Source: Parabacteroides sp. TM07-1AC | Lineage (GTDB): Bacteria > Bacteroidota > Bacteroidia > Bacteroidales > Tannerellaceae | Assembly (NCBI RefSeq): GCF_003480915.1 | Contig: NZ_QUKD01000006.1 | Span: forward strand, 248,001 to 312,000 | Length of the DNA stretch: 64,000 nucleotides | Direction: 5' to 3' | Shown: positions 8,283 through 17,353 of the stretch, in pieces | How positions within the stretch are numbered: the stretch's first letter is position 1 | Layout: each line of letters opens with the position of its first letter | Position numbers and translations under genes: made by a program | Notes under the pieces: model-generated | Told to the model about the DNA's origin: nothing | The model's input: only the letters and a program-made list of their open reading frames with translations | The model's database searches: none

Positions 8283-8816
8283 ATGCGGTCTGTGTTGGAA
8301 GATTTAGCGGAAAGAAGTTCAGAGTCCGCTTTTAAATCTTTGTATGTTACTTATTGTGACCGCATAATGAGATATCTTACCATGTACGTGAAATCGCCGC
8401 AGATAGCAGAAGAATTGCTATCCGACGTCTTTTTCGCTCTTTGGGAAAATAGAAAACAGTTACTCGAAATAAATAATTTTGATGCCTATATTTACCGGAT
8501 CGCTAAATTCAGGGTTCTGAACTATCTGCGTGATAACAGATCCCTGACTGTCGATCTGGATGAAGTGCCGATCGATCTTTTTGCCTTTACGGAGACGACT
8601 CCTGAAGACGATTATATTTCCCGTGAATTGATCGATGCGGTTAATGATGTAATCGAACAACTCCCGACAAAATCCAAACTGGCTTTTAAGTTAGTCCGCG
8701 AAGACGGCATGAAATATAAAGATGCAGCAGAGCATTTAGGTATATCAGTCAAGACGTTAGAAGCTCAACTGACATTCGCTATGAAAAAAATTACGAAAAT
8801 ATTCAATATCGGTTAA
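8283..8816 (+). CDS. ECF-type RNA polymerase sigma factor (FecI-like)
   Basis: 177-residue sigma-70 family factor. Region 2 covers about residues 15-80 (ALWENRKQLLEINNFDAYIY includes the region 2.3-2.4 boundary) and region 4 about residues 115-170 (LPTKSKLAFKLVREDGMKYK then AAEHLGISVKTLEAQL, a helix-turn-helix). In Bacteroidetes this type is held by a FecR anti-sigma factor and activates an adjacent susC/susD operon when the outer-membrane transporter is occupied. The ATG at 8283 is chosen over a TTG 21 bases upstream because it fits the family start and follows a purine-rich GGGAGA. The fecR-like gene begins 48 bases after the stop. Confidence 0.92.
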   Translation: MRSVLEDLAERSSESAFKSLYVTYCDRIMRYLTMYVKSPQIAEELLSDVFFALWENRKQLLEINNFDAYIYRIAKFRVLNYLRDNRSLTVDLDEVPIDLFAFTETTPEDDYISRELIDAVNDVIEQLPTKSKLAFKLVREDGMKYKDAAEHLGISVKTLEAQLTFAMKKITKIFNIG

Positions 8817-8864
8817 GGGTGAAATTCAATTTTCGGTACTTATAATAGAAAGTATCAAAATTGT

Positions 8865-9833
8865 ATGAATCAGGAAATAGAACAAATCATATTACGGAAT
8901 CTTTCGGGAGAAGCATCTTGCGATGATGTCATCACCTTTTCAGAGTGGTTGGCATCGTCTGCCCGGAATAAAGAGAGTTTCCTGAAAATCAAAAAATATT
9001 GGGATGCGGAGGTTGCCGGTGCAAAACTTCAAAATCCGGAAGCTACTTATAACAAACTATTAGACAGGATACGAAAAGCGGAACGAAAGGAGACTGTTCG
9101 TAGATTATGGATCAGATATGCCGGAGCTGCCGCTGTTGCTATTATTGTAGGTATTACCGGTTATTGGATAGGAGGGCAGAGAAACGTTACGCCCGTACAA
9201 TATTATTCTTATATCACAGGAAATTCTGTTTCTTCATTCGAGTTGCCGGACGGCACCGAGATATCTTTAAATAAAAACAGTACGTTATCTTATTCGAGTT
9301 CATATGGAGAAAAGGTCCGTGAAGTTTCTTTGGAGGGGGAAGGTTACTTCTCTGTGATGAAAGATAAGACAAAAGCCTTTGTCGTGGATCTGAACGGTTC
9401 CAAAATATCCGTATTGGGTACAGTTTTCAATGTAAAGAACTATAGCAAAGAAAATGTCACGACTGCCACTTTAGTGGAAGGTTCGATCCGTTTTGAGACC
9501 CCTGAACAACAAATTCTGTTGAAACCCGACCAGCAGCTTGTTTTCAATAAATCCGAGAATCAGATCGGCATAGAAAATGTTTCTACCGATCTGATTACAG
9601 CCTGGAAGAGTCATCTGATAAAATATAAGTCGATATCTTTTAGGGAATTTCTGGATATGCTGAAAGACCGGTACACTGTGGATATCGTGTTGTCAAATGA
9701 AATCTCGGGTGAGCAGAAAGTAACAGGTTCTTTCGATGAAAGCCTGACAGTCGATCAGATACTCGACCTGATGAAAAAGAACCTTTCTTTCAGATGGAAG
9801 AAGGAGGGTGATAAATATGTGATCAATAAATAA
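8865..9833 (+). CDS. FecR-family anti-sigma factor
   Basis: 322-residue inner-membrane regulator. An N-terminal cytoplasmic sigma-binding region (1-85) precedes a single membrane helix (about 88-106, YAGAAAVAIIVGITGYWIGG). The periplasmic FecR domain follows (about 120-215: ELPDGTEISLNKNSTLSY, VSLEGEGYFSV, VLGTVFNVKNY) and then a C-terminal DUF4974 domain (about 250-320: SFREFLDMLKDRY, VTGSFDESLTVDQILDLM). In this family the periplasmic part senses the STN domain of a partner TonB receptor; the SusC protein at 10023 has such a domain. The order sigma, anti-sigma, susC with STN is the classical trans-envelope signalling set. Confidence 0.93.
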   Translation: MNQEIEQIILRNLSGEASCDDVITFSEWLASSARNKESFLKIKKYWDAEVAGAKLQNPEATYNKLLDRIRKAERKETVRRLWIRYAGAAAVAIIVGITGYWIGGQRNVTPVQYYSYITGNSVSSFELPDGTEISLNKNSTLSYSSSYGEKVREVSLEGEGYFSVMKDKTKAFVVDLNGSKISVLGTVFNVKNYSKENVTTATLVEGSIRFETPEQQILLKPDQQLVFNKSENQIGIENVSTDLITAWKSHLIKYKSISFREFLDMLKDRYTVDIVLSNEISGEQKVTGSFDESLTVDQILDLMKKNLSFRWKKEGDKYVINK

Positions 9834-10022
9834 AGTATTAACCGATTAAAAAAGAAAGGAGTATGAAAACGCAGAAAAGATAAACATATACTATTAGGAA
9901 AAAACAAACCGGCCATTCTTGGAGGAAGCAGCCGGCTTGGATTCGAGAAATTAACCGCTCAATTCATGTTACTGGTAATAACATGAATCGGCATTTAGTT
10001 AACTTAATTCATTTACAAAAAT
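9834..10022 (+). promoter_or_regulatory. Structured leader between fecR-like and susC-like genes
   Basis: 189 bases without a real gene. It holds a 6-codon ORF at 9863-9883 (Met-Lys-Thr-Gln-Lys-Arg), a stem CCGGC/GCCGG (9909-9913 with 9931-9935), and a perfect 10-base stem ATTCATGTTA/TAACATGAAT (9962-9971 with 9979-9988). No TAnnTTTG element is seen, which fits transcription of susC by the neighbouring ECF sigma factor from a different promoter type. Confidence 0.4.
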
Positions 10023-13000
10023 ATGAAAAATATATGGATCAACGAAGCCTCTTTCAAAAAAGAGGTTAAAAGACTATTGCTTCTTATGAAAATCACACTA
10101 ATCATCTTATTTATATGCATTTTTCAATTGCAGGCTGTGACCTCTTACAGTCAGACTACTACTCTTTCTATTGAAACAGAGGAAACTGCGCTGATGGATA
10201 TTTTTAGCGAAATAGAAAGCCGGAGTGAGTTTCTGTTCAACTACCGGGATAGTGATGTCAGCCATATTAAAGCAAAAGTGAACATAAAAAATGGAGATAT
10301 AAAGGAGGTTCTCACACAAGTGTTGAGTAATACGGATCTGTCCTTTTCCATCAATGACCGGCATATTACTATATTTAAAGCACCCAGAGTAGAAAAAGAA
10401 GATAAGAAAATAATTACCGGGAATGTAAAAGACAATTATGGGGAATTTCTGTTAGGAGTATCTATTGTTCTTAAAGGTACATCTACAGGAACAGTTACGG
10501 ATATAGATGGTAATTATTCGATAGAAGTACCGAACGAGCATGCCATATTGGTTTTTACTTATCTGGGTTATAAGACCAGGGAATTATCCGTTCAGGGCAA
10601 AACAAAGCTCGATATTGTTATGGAAGAAGATACACAGAACCTTGAGGAAGTAGTTGTTGTTGGTTATGGTACGCAGAGGAAAGTTAATTTAACAGGTGCT
10701 GTTGCCCAAATAAAAGGGGAAGTTCTGGAAAATCGTCCTGTAACAAATATAACTCAAGCCCTGCAAGGATCTGTTGCTAACCTGAATATATCGTCTACAT
10801 CGGGAGGTGCACCGGGAGCAAATCAAACGATCAACATTCGTGGTTATACCGGCTTCGGTTTGGATGCCGATGGAAAGATGGAGTCGAAATCACAATCTCC
10901 GTTGATTGTTATTGATGGAGTACAGGGAGGGGATATCAACTCTATCAATATGCAGGATGTTGAAAGTATCTCTGTACTAAAGGATGCAGCTTCCACAGCT
11001 ATCTATGGTTCGAGCGCTCCATACGGCGTGATCATTATTAATACCAAAAAAGGGAAGAAAGGTTCTAAAGCTCAGATTACTTACAACAATAATTTCGGTT
11101 TTGCGCAGCCTATCAATTTACCTAAGATGATGAATTCCCTGGATTTTGCAAATATCTATAATGAAGCAGCCAGGAACGGTAATATTGCTCCTGTTTTTTC
11201 AGATGAAAATATACAGCGAATAAAGGATTATCAATCCGGAATTATGAAAGATGAAACAATACCGGATCCGACGCCGGGCATTGATGAATGGCAGACATGG
11301 ACCGGTAATGGGAACAATGATTGGTTTGATATTTATTTTAAGAATCTCTCTTTTAGCCAACAGCATAATGTCGGTGTATCAGGAGGTACGGATAAGACTA
11401 ATTATTATGTAGGGCTTGGTTATAACCAGAAGGATGGTATGTATAATTATGGCGATGATTCCTATAAACGTTATAATGTCCGTACAAACTTATCCGTCGA
11501 TCTGGTAAAATGGCTTAGTTTTAATATGAGATCGTCTTATGCCAGATGGACGACTGATTCTCCCAATACATATAACGGTTCAAAAGATTATATGCATCAA
11601 ATTGCAAGAAAATGGCCGACAGCTCCGTTAATGAATCCCGATGGTGCCTATTCTTATCCCAGCGAGATTCCTTTACATTTGGATGGTGGTCGTGATAAAT
11701 CTACATCGGACCAGGCTGTATTGACCGGTGAATTTGTCATAACTCCATTGACAGGATGGAATATAACTGCAAATTATACATTTGATGGATTGTTTGTGGA
11801 AGAAACGGAGCATGTTAAAACATTATATGTAACAAATCCGAGTGGCGCATCTGCTATTTATTCAGGAACGACTCCTAATTCTTTTAAACGAATAAATAGT
11901 AAGAACCAGCATCATATAATCAATCTGTTCTCTTCTTATGAAAAACAGTTAGGCGATCATTATTTTAAAGCAATGGTCGGTTATACACAGGAGTTGTATG
12001 ATGATTTGAAAACCTCGGCAAAGAATACAGATTTGTATTCAGACAATCTACCTTCTTTATCATTGACTTATGGTAAATCGCCTTTTATTGAAGACAAAGC
12101 AAATCAATTGGCTGTCCGGGGTGGTTTTGGGCGGATCAATTATAATTATAAGGAAAAATATTTATTTGAATTGAATGGCAGATATGATGGTACATCCCGT
12201 TTCCTTAGTGATGTCAGATATAAATTCTATCCCGGTGCTTCTGTGGCATGGGTGATATCAAAAGAGAATTTCTGGAAGCCGGTAGAAGATTATGTAAATA
12301 CATTCAAATTCAGAGCTTCTTATGGTTCGTTGGGTGATCAGGGATTTATTGATAGTTATTACCCGTTCTATCCGTCGATGTCAACCTCTTCTCCAAGTGA
12401 TAGTAAATGGATTTTTGCAGATGGGCGGCAAGCTTACGTAAGTTATCCCGGTTTGGTTAATCCTAATTTGACTTGGGTAACAACTTCCACTATTGATTTT
12501 GGTGTCGATATGACATTCCTGAACAATCGTCTGAATGCTACCTTCGACTGGTATAAGCGTTCTTCTAAAGATTTTGTAGGGCCAGCGGAAGTATTGCCGT
12601 CTATTATCGGAATTGACTCTCCGCAAATGAATAATTCTTCTATGGATACGAAAGGTTTTGATTTGTCTGTTTCATGGCGAGACCGTATAGGGGAGGTTAA
12701 TTATGGGGTGAACTTTGTATTAAGTGACTATATGAGTGAAATTACCTCATATCCTAATCCTACCGGTTTAAATACAACCTGGTACAAGGGACGTAAGGTC
12801 GGTGACATCTGGGGATATGAAACATACGGTGTTTTTGCTTCTGAAGATGAAATAGCGTCAGCTCCTTCCCAGGAAAAGATTTATGCGCAATGGACCCCTG
12901 GAGATATTCGCTATGTGGATCAGAATGGTGATAAAAAGATAGATTGGGGAGATAATACATTGGATAATCCCGGAGATAAGAAAGTAATAGGAAATACTAC

Positions 13001-13487
13001 CCCTCGTTTTTCTTATGGTGTGAATCTGAGTGCGGACTATAAGGGATTTGATTTCTCTCTTTTTCTACAGGGGGTAGCGAAACGTGATGCCTGGGTCGAT
13101 TCAAATTATTTCTGGGGTATTGTCGGCGATCAATGGCAAAGTTCTGTATTTACTGTTCATTCCGATCGTTGGACAAAGGATAATCCTAACGGATATTTTC
13201 CTAAGTTTTACCTGACTTCGCAGAATAATAAGAATACGCAGACACAAACACGTTATTTACAAAACGCAGCGTATATGCGTATTAAAAATATGCAGATAGG
13301 ATATTCATTCCCTAAATCTTTGATAAATAAGATCAATTTTGAAAGACTGAGGATTTATGTAAGTGGAGATAATTTGGCGACATTCTCCAGCATGTTCAAT
13401 ACCATTGATCCGGAGTTCTCGGCTTCAAACGGTAAACTATATCCATTACAAAGAACTTGGTCTGTAGGTTTAAATGTTACTTTCTAA
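10023..13487 (+). CDS. SusC-like TonB-dependent transporter with STN signalling domain
   Basis: 1154-residue outer-membrane transporter. In order: a long signal region (about 1-44, hydrophobic core MKITLIILFICIFQLQ), a secretin/TonB short N-terminal (STN) domain (about 48-118, LMDIFSEIESRSEFLFNYRD), a carboxypeptidase-regulatory-like domain (about 130-210, GTSTGTVTDIDGNYSIEV), the plug (about 213-335, with EEVVVVGYGTQRKVNLTGAV and VESISVLKDAASTAIYGS), then the 22-strand barrel ending in TWSVGLNVTF. The STN domain marks it as the sensor partner of the FecR/ECF pair upstream. With the SusD-like protein 27 bases downstream it should import a ligand in a TonB-driven manner. The phosphoesterase genes that follow suggest a phosphorylated ligand. 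Confidence 0.96.
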   Translation: MKNIWINEASFKKEVKRLLLLMKITLIILFICIFQLQAVTSYSQTTTLSIETEETALMDIFSEIESRSEFLFNYRDSDVSHIKAKVNIKNGDIKEVLTQVLSNTDLSFSINDRHITIFKAPRVEKEDKKIITGNVKDNYGEFLLGVSIVLKGTSTGTVTDIDGNYSIEVPNEHAILVFTYLGYKTRELSVQGKTKLDIVMEEDTQNLEEVVVVGYGTQRKVNLTGAVAQIKGEVLENRPVTNITQALQGSVANLNISSTSGGAPGANQTINIRGYTGFGLDADGKMESKSQSPLIVIDGVQGGDINSINMQDVESISVLKDAASTAIYGSSAPYGVIIINTKKGKKGSKAQITYNNNFGFAQPINLPKMMNSLDFANIYNEAARNGNIAPVFSDENIQRIKDYQSGIMKDETIPDPTPGIDEWQTWTGNGNNDWFDIYFKNLSFSQQHNVGVSGGTDKTNYYVGLGYNQKDGMYNYGDDSYKRYNVRTNLSVDLVKWLSFNMRSSYARWTTDSPNTYNGSKDYMHQIARKWPTAPLMNPDGAYSYPSEIPLHLDGGRDKSTSDQAVLTGEFVITPLTGWNITANYTFDGLFVEETEHVKTLYVTNPSGASAIYSGTTPNSFKRINSKNQHHIINLFSSYEKQLGDHYFKAMVGYTQELYDDLKTSAKNTDLYSDNLPSLSLTYGKSPFIEDKANQLAVRGGFGRINYNYKEKYLFELNGRYDGTSRFLSDVRYKFYPGASVAWVISKENFWKPVEDYVNTFKFRASYGSLGDQGFIDSYYPFYPSMSTSSPSDSKWIFADGRQAYVSYPGLVNPNLTWVTTSTIDFGVDMTFLNNRLNATFDWYKRSSKDFVGPAEVLPSIIGIDSPQMNNSSMDTKGFDLSVSWRDRIGEVNYGVNFVLSDYMSEITSYPNPTGLNTTWYKGRKVGDIWGYETYGVFASEDEIASAPSQEKIYAQWTPGDIRYVDQNGDKKIDWGDNTLDNPGDKKVIGNTTPRFSYGVNLSADYKGFDFSLFLQGVAKRDAWVDSNYFWGIVGDQWQSSVFTVHSDRWTKDNPNGYFPKFYLTSQNNKNTQTQTRYLQNAAYMRIKNMQIGYSFPKSLINKINFERLRIYVSGDNLATFSSMFNTIDPEFSASNGKLYPLQRTWSVGLNVTF

Positions 13488-13514
13488 TTGTATAACCTTT
13501 TGAATATAAAAACA

Positions 13515-15296
13515 ATGAGAAGATATAAATTCAGCTTATATATAATCGTTTTGATTGGATTGTTGTGTTCATGTAACGATGATTTTCTGGAACGAACTCC
13601 TATTGTCAACATGAGTGATGCCAGTTATTGGAAAACATCCAATGATTTGAAATTGTATGTGAATAATTTCTACAGCCGGAAAGATTTGTTAAAGCCTTAT
13701 ACTGATTGGGGGACAATCGGTCCGTATGGAGATGATGCTGATAGCGGAAGTGATACGCAAATCAAATATAACTATCATACAGGTATGAATGGTGAAAATA
13801 CGCTGCCGGCTTCAGGTGGAGGCTGGAGTGTATCTGATTGGTCCGCTTTACGGGACATTAATTATTTTATGAGTAATTACGAGAAAGTGAATGAGCCTTG
13901 GGATCAGGTAAAAGAATACGTCGGAGAAACTCTATTTTTCAGATCTATATTCTATTTTGGGAAATTACGTAGTTTTGGTGACCTTCCTTGGATAAGCGGG
14001 ACGCTGGATAATACATCGAGTGTTTTGTATGGTTCCCGGATGCCTAGAAATCAAGTGGTAGACTCTATTATGGTTGATTTGGATAGAGCGATAGAATATT
14101 TACCGGAACGAGGCAGTTATACTGGGCGGATTACGAAGGAAGTAGCCATGTTATTACAGGCCAGAATAGCCTTGTATGAAGGAACCTGGGAGAAATATCA
14201 TGCAATAAAAAATACTCCATTCAGAGTAGATGGAGCCGACGGACAAAAGTTCATTAAAAAAGCAGCTGATGTATCGGATGCATTAATGGCTTTAGCTGCA
14301 ACTAATGGGAAAACTGCTTTACTGGACGGTACAAATTATGGATATACTAATTTATTCAATCAAAGAGACTATAGTTCTAATGCTGAGATTATGTTATGGC
14401 GTAAATTCTCGAAAGAGGATAATTTATATACTCATTGGGCTGGATATAATGGTGGTGGCCGTGGCTTGACCAAGAGTATGATAGATTCTTATCTGTGCCT
14501 TGACGGAAAGCCGATTACTTTATCAGATCAATATAAGGGAGATGCTACATTAAAAGAGGTTGTAGCCAACAGGGATCCCCGTCTTAATCAGACTATCATT
14601 GTGGATGACGAGGCTCATATTCAGTATGTCGAAAATAATAGTTTTTTCAAAACTCCAGTTTTTGAAGGAGCGGCAGAAAATACTTGTCCGACTGGCTATC
14701 AACTGTATAAAGGGTTTAATACCAGCTACGAAGAGTATAATACTGGAATGGCTACCATTGCGGTTATTTATTTTCGATATGCAGAGGCATTATTGATCAA
14801 TGCGGAAGCAAAAGCCGAATTGGGAGTGATCAACCAGTTGGATATAGATAAAACAATCAATGCTTTGAGGCGAAGAGTCGGTATGAATGACGGTTTGTTG
14901 GATATGAATAATATACCGGTCGATCCTAACTGGCAATTTAAAAATATTAGTCCGTTATTGAATGAGATTCGTCGTGAACGTAAAGTAGAATTGGCATGCG
15001 AAGGTTTCAGAGTAGACGATATTTTCAGATGGGCCGCAGCAGACGAAGTTATTGTCGGCTACAGACCTAAAGGTGCTGTGAAAGAACAATGGAACAATTA
15101 TCCTGGAGTTTCTCCTGCTTTTATCGCTGCATGGGAGAATTTGTCAGTGGATGAGAATGGATATATCGATCCGTATAAGAACTATGCGACGATGGATAAT
15201 GGCTTCCGGTTTAAACTGGATAGAGATTATTTGTCTCCGATACCAACCGTAGAATTGACTTTAAATCCGTCACTGAAGCAGAATCCTGGTTGGTAG
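13515..15296 (+). CDS. SusD-like nutrient-binding lipoprotein
   Basis: 593-residue surface lipoprotein that should cap the SusC-like barrel and capture its ligand. The signal peptide ends in the lipobox GLLCSC, followed by NDDFLE, typical of SusD proteins. The family pattern is visible: FLERTPIVNMSDASYWKTSN near the N terminus, then the TPR-like region including LFFRSIFYFGKLRSFGDLPW and, near the C terminus, LNEIRRERKVELACEGFRVD and DRDYLSPIPTVELTLNP. The ATG at 13515 is preferred over an earlier TTG because it places the signal peptide at the N terminus. It is the second gene of a tight susC-susD pair. Confidence 0.95.
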   Translation: MRRYKFSLYIIVLIGLLCSCNDDFLERTPIVNMSDASYWKTSNDLKLYVNNFYSRKDLLKPYTDWGTIGPYGDDADSGSDTQIKYNYHTGMNGENTLPASGGGWSVSDWSALRDINYFMSNYEKVNEPWDQVKEYVGETLFFRSIFYFGKLRSFGDLPWISGTLDNTSSVLYGSRMPRNQVVDSIMVDLDRAIEYLPERGSYTGRITKEVAMLLQARIALYEGTWEKYHAIKNTPFRVDGADGQKFIKKAADVSDALMALAATNGKTALLDGTNYGYTNLFNQRDYSSNAEIMLWRKFSKEDNLYTHWAGYNGGGRGLTKSMIDSYLCLDGKPITLSDQYKGDATLKEVVANRDPRLNQTIIVDDEAHIQYVENNSFFKTPVFEGAAENTCPTGYQLYKGFNTSYEEYNTGMATIAVIYFRYAEALLINAEAKAELGVINQLDIDKTINALRRRVGMNDGLLDMNNIPVDPNWQFKNISPLLNEIRRERKVELACEGFRVDDIFRWAAADEVIVGYRPKGAVKEQWNNYPGVSPAFIAAWENLSVDENGYIDPYKNYATMDNGFRFKLDRDYLSPIPTVELTLNPSLKQNPGW

Positions 15297-15334
15297 GTAT
15301 GAAAATACTTCAAAGTAAATAAATTTTAAACAGT

Positions 15335-15358
15335 AAAGGGAGACTTTGTTCTCCCTTT
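15335..15358 (+). promoter_or_regulatory. Intra-operon hairpin after the susD-like gene
   Basis: AAAGGGAG (15335-15342) pairs with CTCCCTTT (15351-15358) over an 8-base loop, 38 bases after the susD-like stop and before the EEP gene. The downstream run is not T-rich enough for a strong terminator, so it may be an attenuator or an mRNA-stability element that favours susC/susD over the enzymes. Confidence 0.5.
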
Positions 15359-15374
15359 GCCATAAAAATATAAA

Positions 15375-16307
15375 ATGATGAAAAAAACAATATTGGGAGT
15401 GTTGGTGACACTGACTATATTTTTCGCTTGTGTTCCTCAGTCCCGGCAATCAAAATCGGCAAAAGAGTTAAAAGTCTTATCATGGAATGTCTGGCATGGC
15501 GGACATTCGGAAGCTTATCCCGGTAAGAGTTGTGAAGGGACTATGGGGATATTGAAAAAGAGTGATGCGGATGTTATTTTGATGATTGAAACCTATGGTT
15601 GTTCTGATCAAGTGGCTGATCATTTGGGTTATTATCATCGTTTGCTATCGAATAATCTTTCTATTTACAGTCGTTATCCGATTCTGAAAACATATACTTT
15701 CCCTGACTCAATCGCAACGTTTAATTTCGGTGGAGTAGAGTTGGATATAAATGGTAAACGGATACGTGTGTTCAACACCTGGCTGCATTATCTTCCTGAT
15801 ATGAGGTTGGTTCCGACTGAAAAGACAGAAGCTGAAATACTGGCTTGGGATGATGAAGGAACACGGGATGAAGAGATTTTGAGGATTCTGTCGGTCCTAC
15901 AACCGGTAATGGCAGAGGCAGACAGTGTACCTATTATTATGGGGGGCGATTTTAATGATCACTCTCATTTAGATTGGACTGAAGCTACTAAAAATATGTA
16001 TAATCATGGTGGGGCTGTTGTAAACTGGACCGTATCGAGAATTATGGAAGAGAATAGCTTTAAGGATAGCTTTCGTGAACTGCACCCTGACCCTGTCAAG
16101 GAGCTTGGACCTACCTGGTATTGGACAGGAGATGAAAAAAATCGTCAAGACCGTATTGATTTTATTTATTATAAAGGTAATAAGCTGAAAGCTGTCAAAT
16201 CTGAATCATATAATACAGATTTGCCAGGTTATCTTGATTTTTATGGCGAGAAGTTTTTCTATGCCTCCGATCATGGTTTTGTGATGACTACATTCTCACT
16301 CGATTAG
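15375..16307 (+). CDS. Endonuclease/exonuclease/phosphatase (EEP) family lipoprotein
   Basis: 310-residue exported phosphoesterase. The N terminus is a lipoprotein signal (LVTLTIFFAC). The EEP fold motifs are complete: LSWNVWHGG (metal and Asn site), ADVILMIETYG (metal-binding Glu), GGDFNDHSHLDW (the GDFN motif), RIDFIYYKG, and the C-terminal ASDHGFV with the catalytic Asp-His. EEP enzymes cleave phosphodiester or phosphomonoester bonds in DNA, phosphoinositides or sphingomyelin. An exported copy in a susC/susD operon points to an extracellular phosphoester rather than chromosomal DNA; the actual substrate cannot be told. It is the first of three phosphoesterases, with the next starting 21 bases later. 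Confidence 0.88.
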   Translation: MMKKTILGVLVTLTIFFACVPQSRQSKSAKELKVLSWNVWHGGHSEAYPGKSCEGTMGILKKSDADVILMIETYGCSDQVADHLGYYHRLLSNNLSIYSRYPILKTYTFPDSIATFNFGGVELDINGKRIRVFNTWLHYLPDMRLVPTEKTEAEILAWDDEGTRDEEILRILSVLQPVMAEADSVPIIMGGDFNDHSHLDWTEATKNMYNHGGAVVNWTVSRIMEENSFKDSFRELHPDPVKELGPTWYWTGDEKNRQDRIDFIYYKGNKLKAVKSESYNTDLPGYLDFYGEKFFYASDHGFVMTTFSLD

Positions 16308-16328
16308 AATATCAACAATAAATATAGT

Positions 16329-17333
16329 ATGAAACGTCGTAATTTTCTTGAATGCTGCATGCTTTCCTTGGTAGCGGCAGCAGCAAAAGCCAAAGGTGTC
16401 AGCCTTGAGATGGAAACATCAAGATCCAGCCGACTGAAGTTTGGTATTATCTCGGATATCCATCCGGATATAGTCCACGATGGAAAACATCGGTTACAGG
16501 TCTTCCTGGAGGCTGCAGCTAAAAATAAAGTTGATTTTATTATTGAGTTGGGTGATTTCTGTTTTGCCAAAGAGGCGAATATCCCTTTCCTGAATTTATG
16601 GGATAAGTTCCCTGGTGATAAGTATCATGTTTTAGGTAATCATGATATGGATATCTGCACCAAGGAAGAATATATGAAATTTGTCGGAATGAAGAGCCGT
16701 TACTATTCTTTCGATAAAGGTGATTTTCATTTTATCGTGCTTGATCCGAATAACTTATTTGTTGATGGGGAATATATTCCTTATAAAAACGGGAATTTCT
16801 ATGTAGATATGTCCCAACGCGAACATCTAGATCCGGAACAGATTGAATGGCTGAAAAAGGATCTGGCTGCTACTAATAAACGTTGTATTCTTTTCTCGCA
16901 TGAATGCTTTGAAAATACGGTTCAGAACAGGGAATTGGTACGCAGTATCCTGGAGGCAGAAAACAAGCGGTGTGGCTTTAAGAAGGTAATTGTCGCTTTC
17001 AGCGGGCACGATCATACAAATTATACAAAAGAGATCAACGGCATCACTTATATTCAGATCAACAGTGCCTCCAACCAATGGGTCGGTGAGGAATATGCCT
17101 GTCCGGAACGCTTCAGTGAGGAGATAAACAAACAGCATCCTTCTTTAAAGTATACTGTTCCTTATACCGATTCTCTTTTTGCGATTGTAACGTTAACTCC
17201 GAACTGCTTGAAGATGAAAGGGCGCGAGAGCACATTCATTGCGCCTACCCCCATGGATATGGGAATACCGGATGCTCTGTATTCTTTTCCGTTAGTTCCC
17301 TGGATCAAAGATTTTTCTTTACATATTAAATAA
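16329..17333 (+). CDS. Calcineurin-like metallophosphoesterase, exported
   Basis: 334-residue dinuclear-metal phosphoesterase. All five family motifs are present: SDIHPD, ELGDF, GNHDMD, SHECFE and SGHDHTNY. The N terminus KRRNFLECCMLSLVAAAA resembles a twin-arginine (Tat) signal, which would fit export of a folded metal enzyme; Sec export is also possible. These enzymes hydrolyse phosphomonoesters or phosphodiesters. It sits between the EEP protein and a type I phosphodiesterase with gaps of 21 and 20 bases, so the three are almost surely co-transcribed and may act in sequence on one substrate. Confidence 0.88.
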   Translation: MKRRNFLECCMLSLVAAAAKAKGVSLEMETSRSSRLKFGIISDIHPDIVHDGKHRLQVFLEAAAKNKVDFIIELGDFCFAKEANIPFLNLWDKFPGDKYHVLGNHDMDICTKEEYMKFVGMKSRYYSFDKGDFHFIVLDPNNLFVDGEYIPYKNGNFYVDMSQREHLDPEQIEWLKKDLAATNKRCILFSHECFENTVQNRELVRSILEAENKRCGFKKVIVAFSGHDHTNYTKEINGITYIQINSASNQWVGEEYACPERFSEEINKQHPSLKYTVPYTDSLFAIVTLTPNCLKMKGRESTFIAPTPMDMGIPDALYSFPLVPWIKDFSLHIK

Positions 17334-17353
17334 CTAAATATCAATAAATCAAC

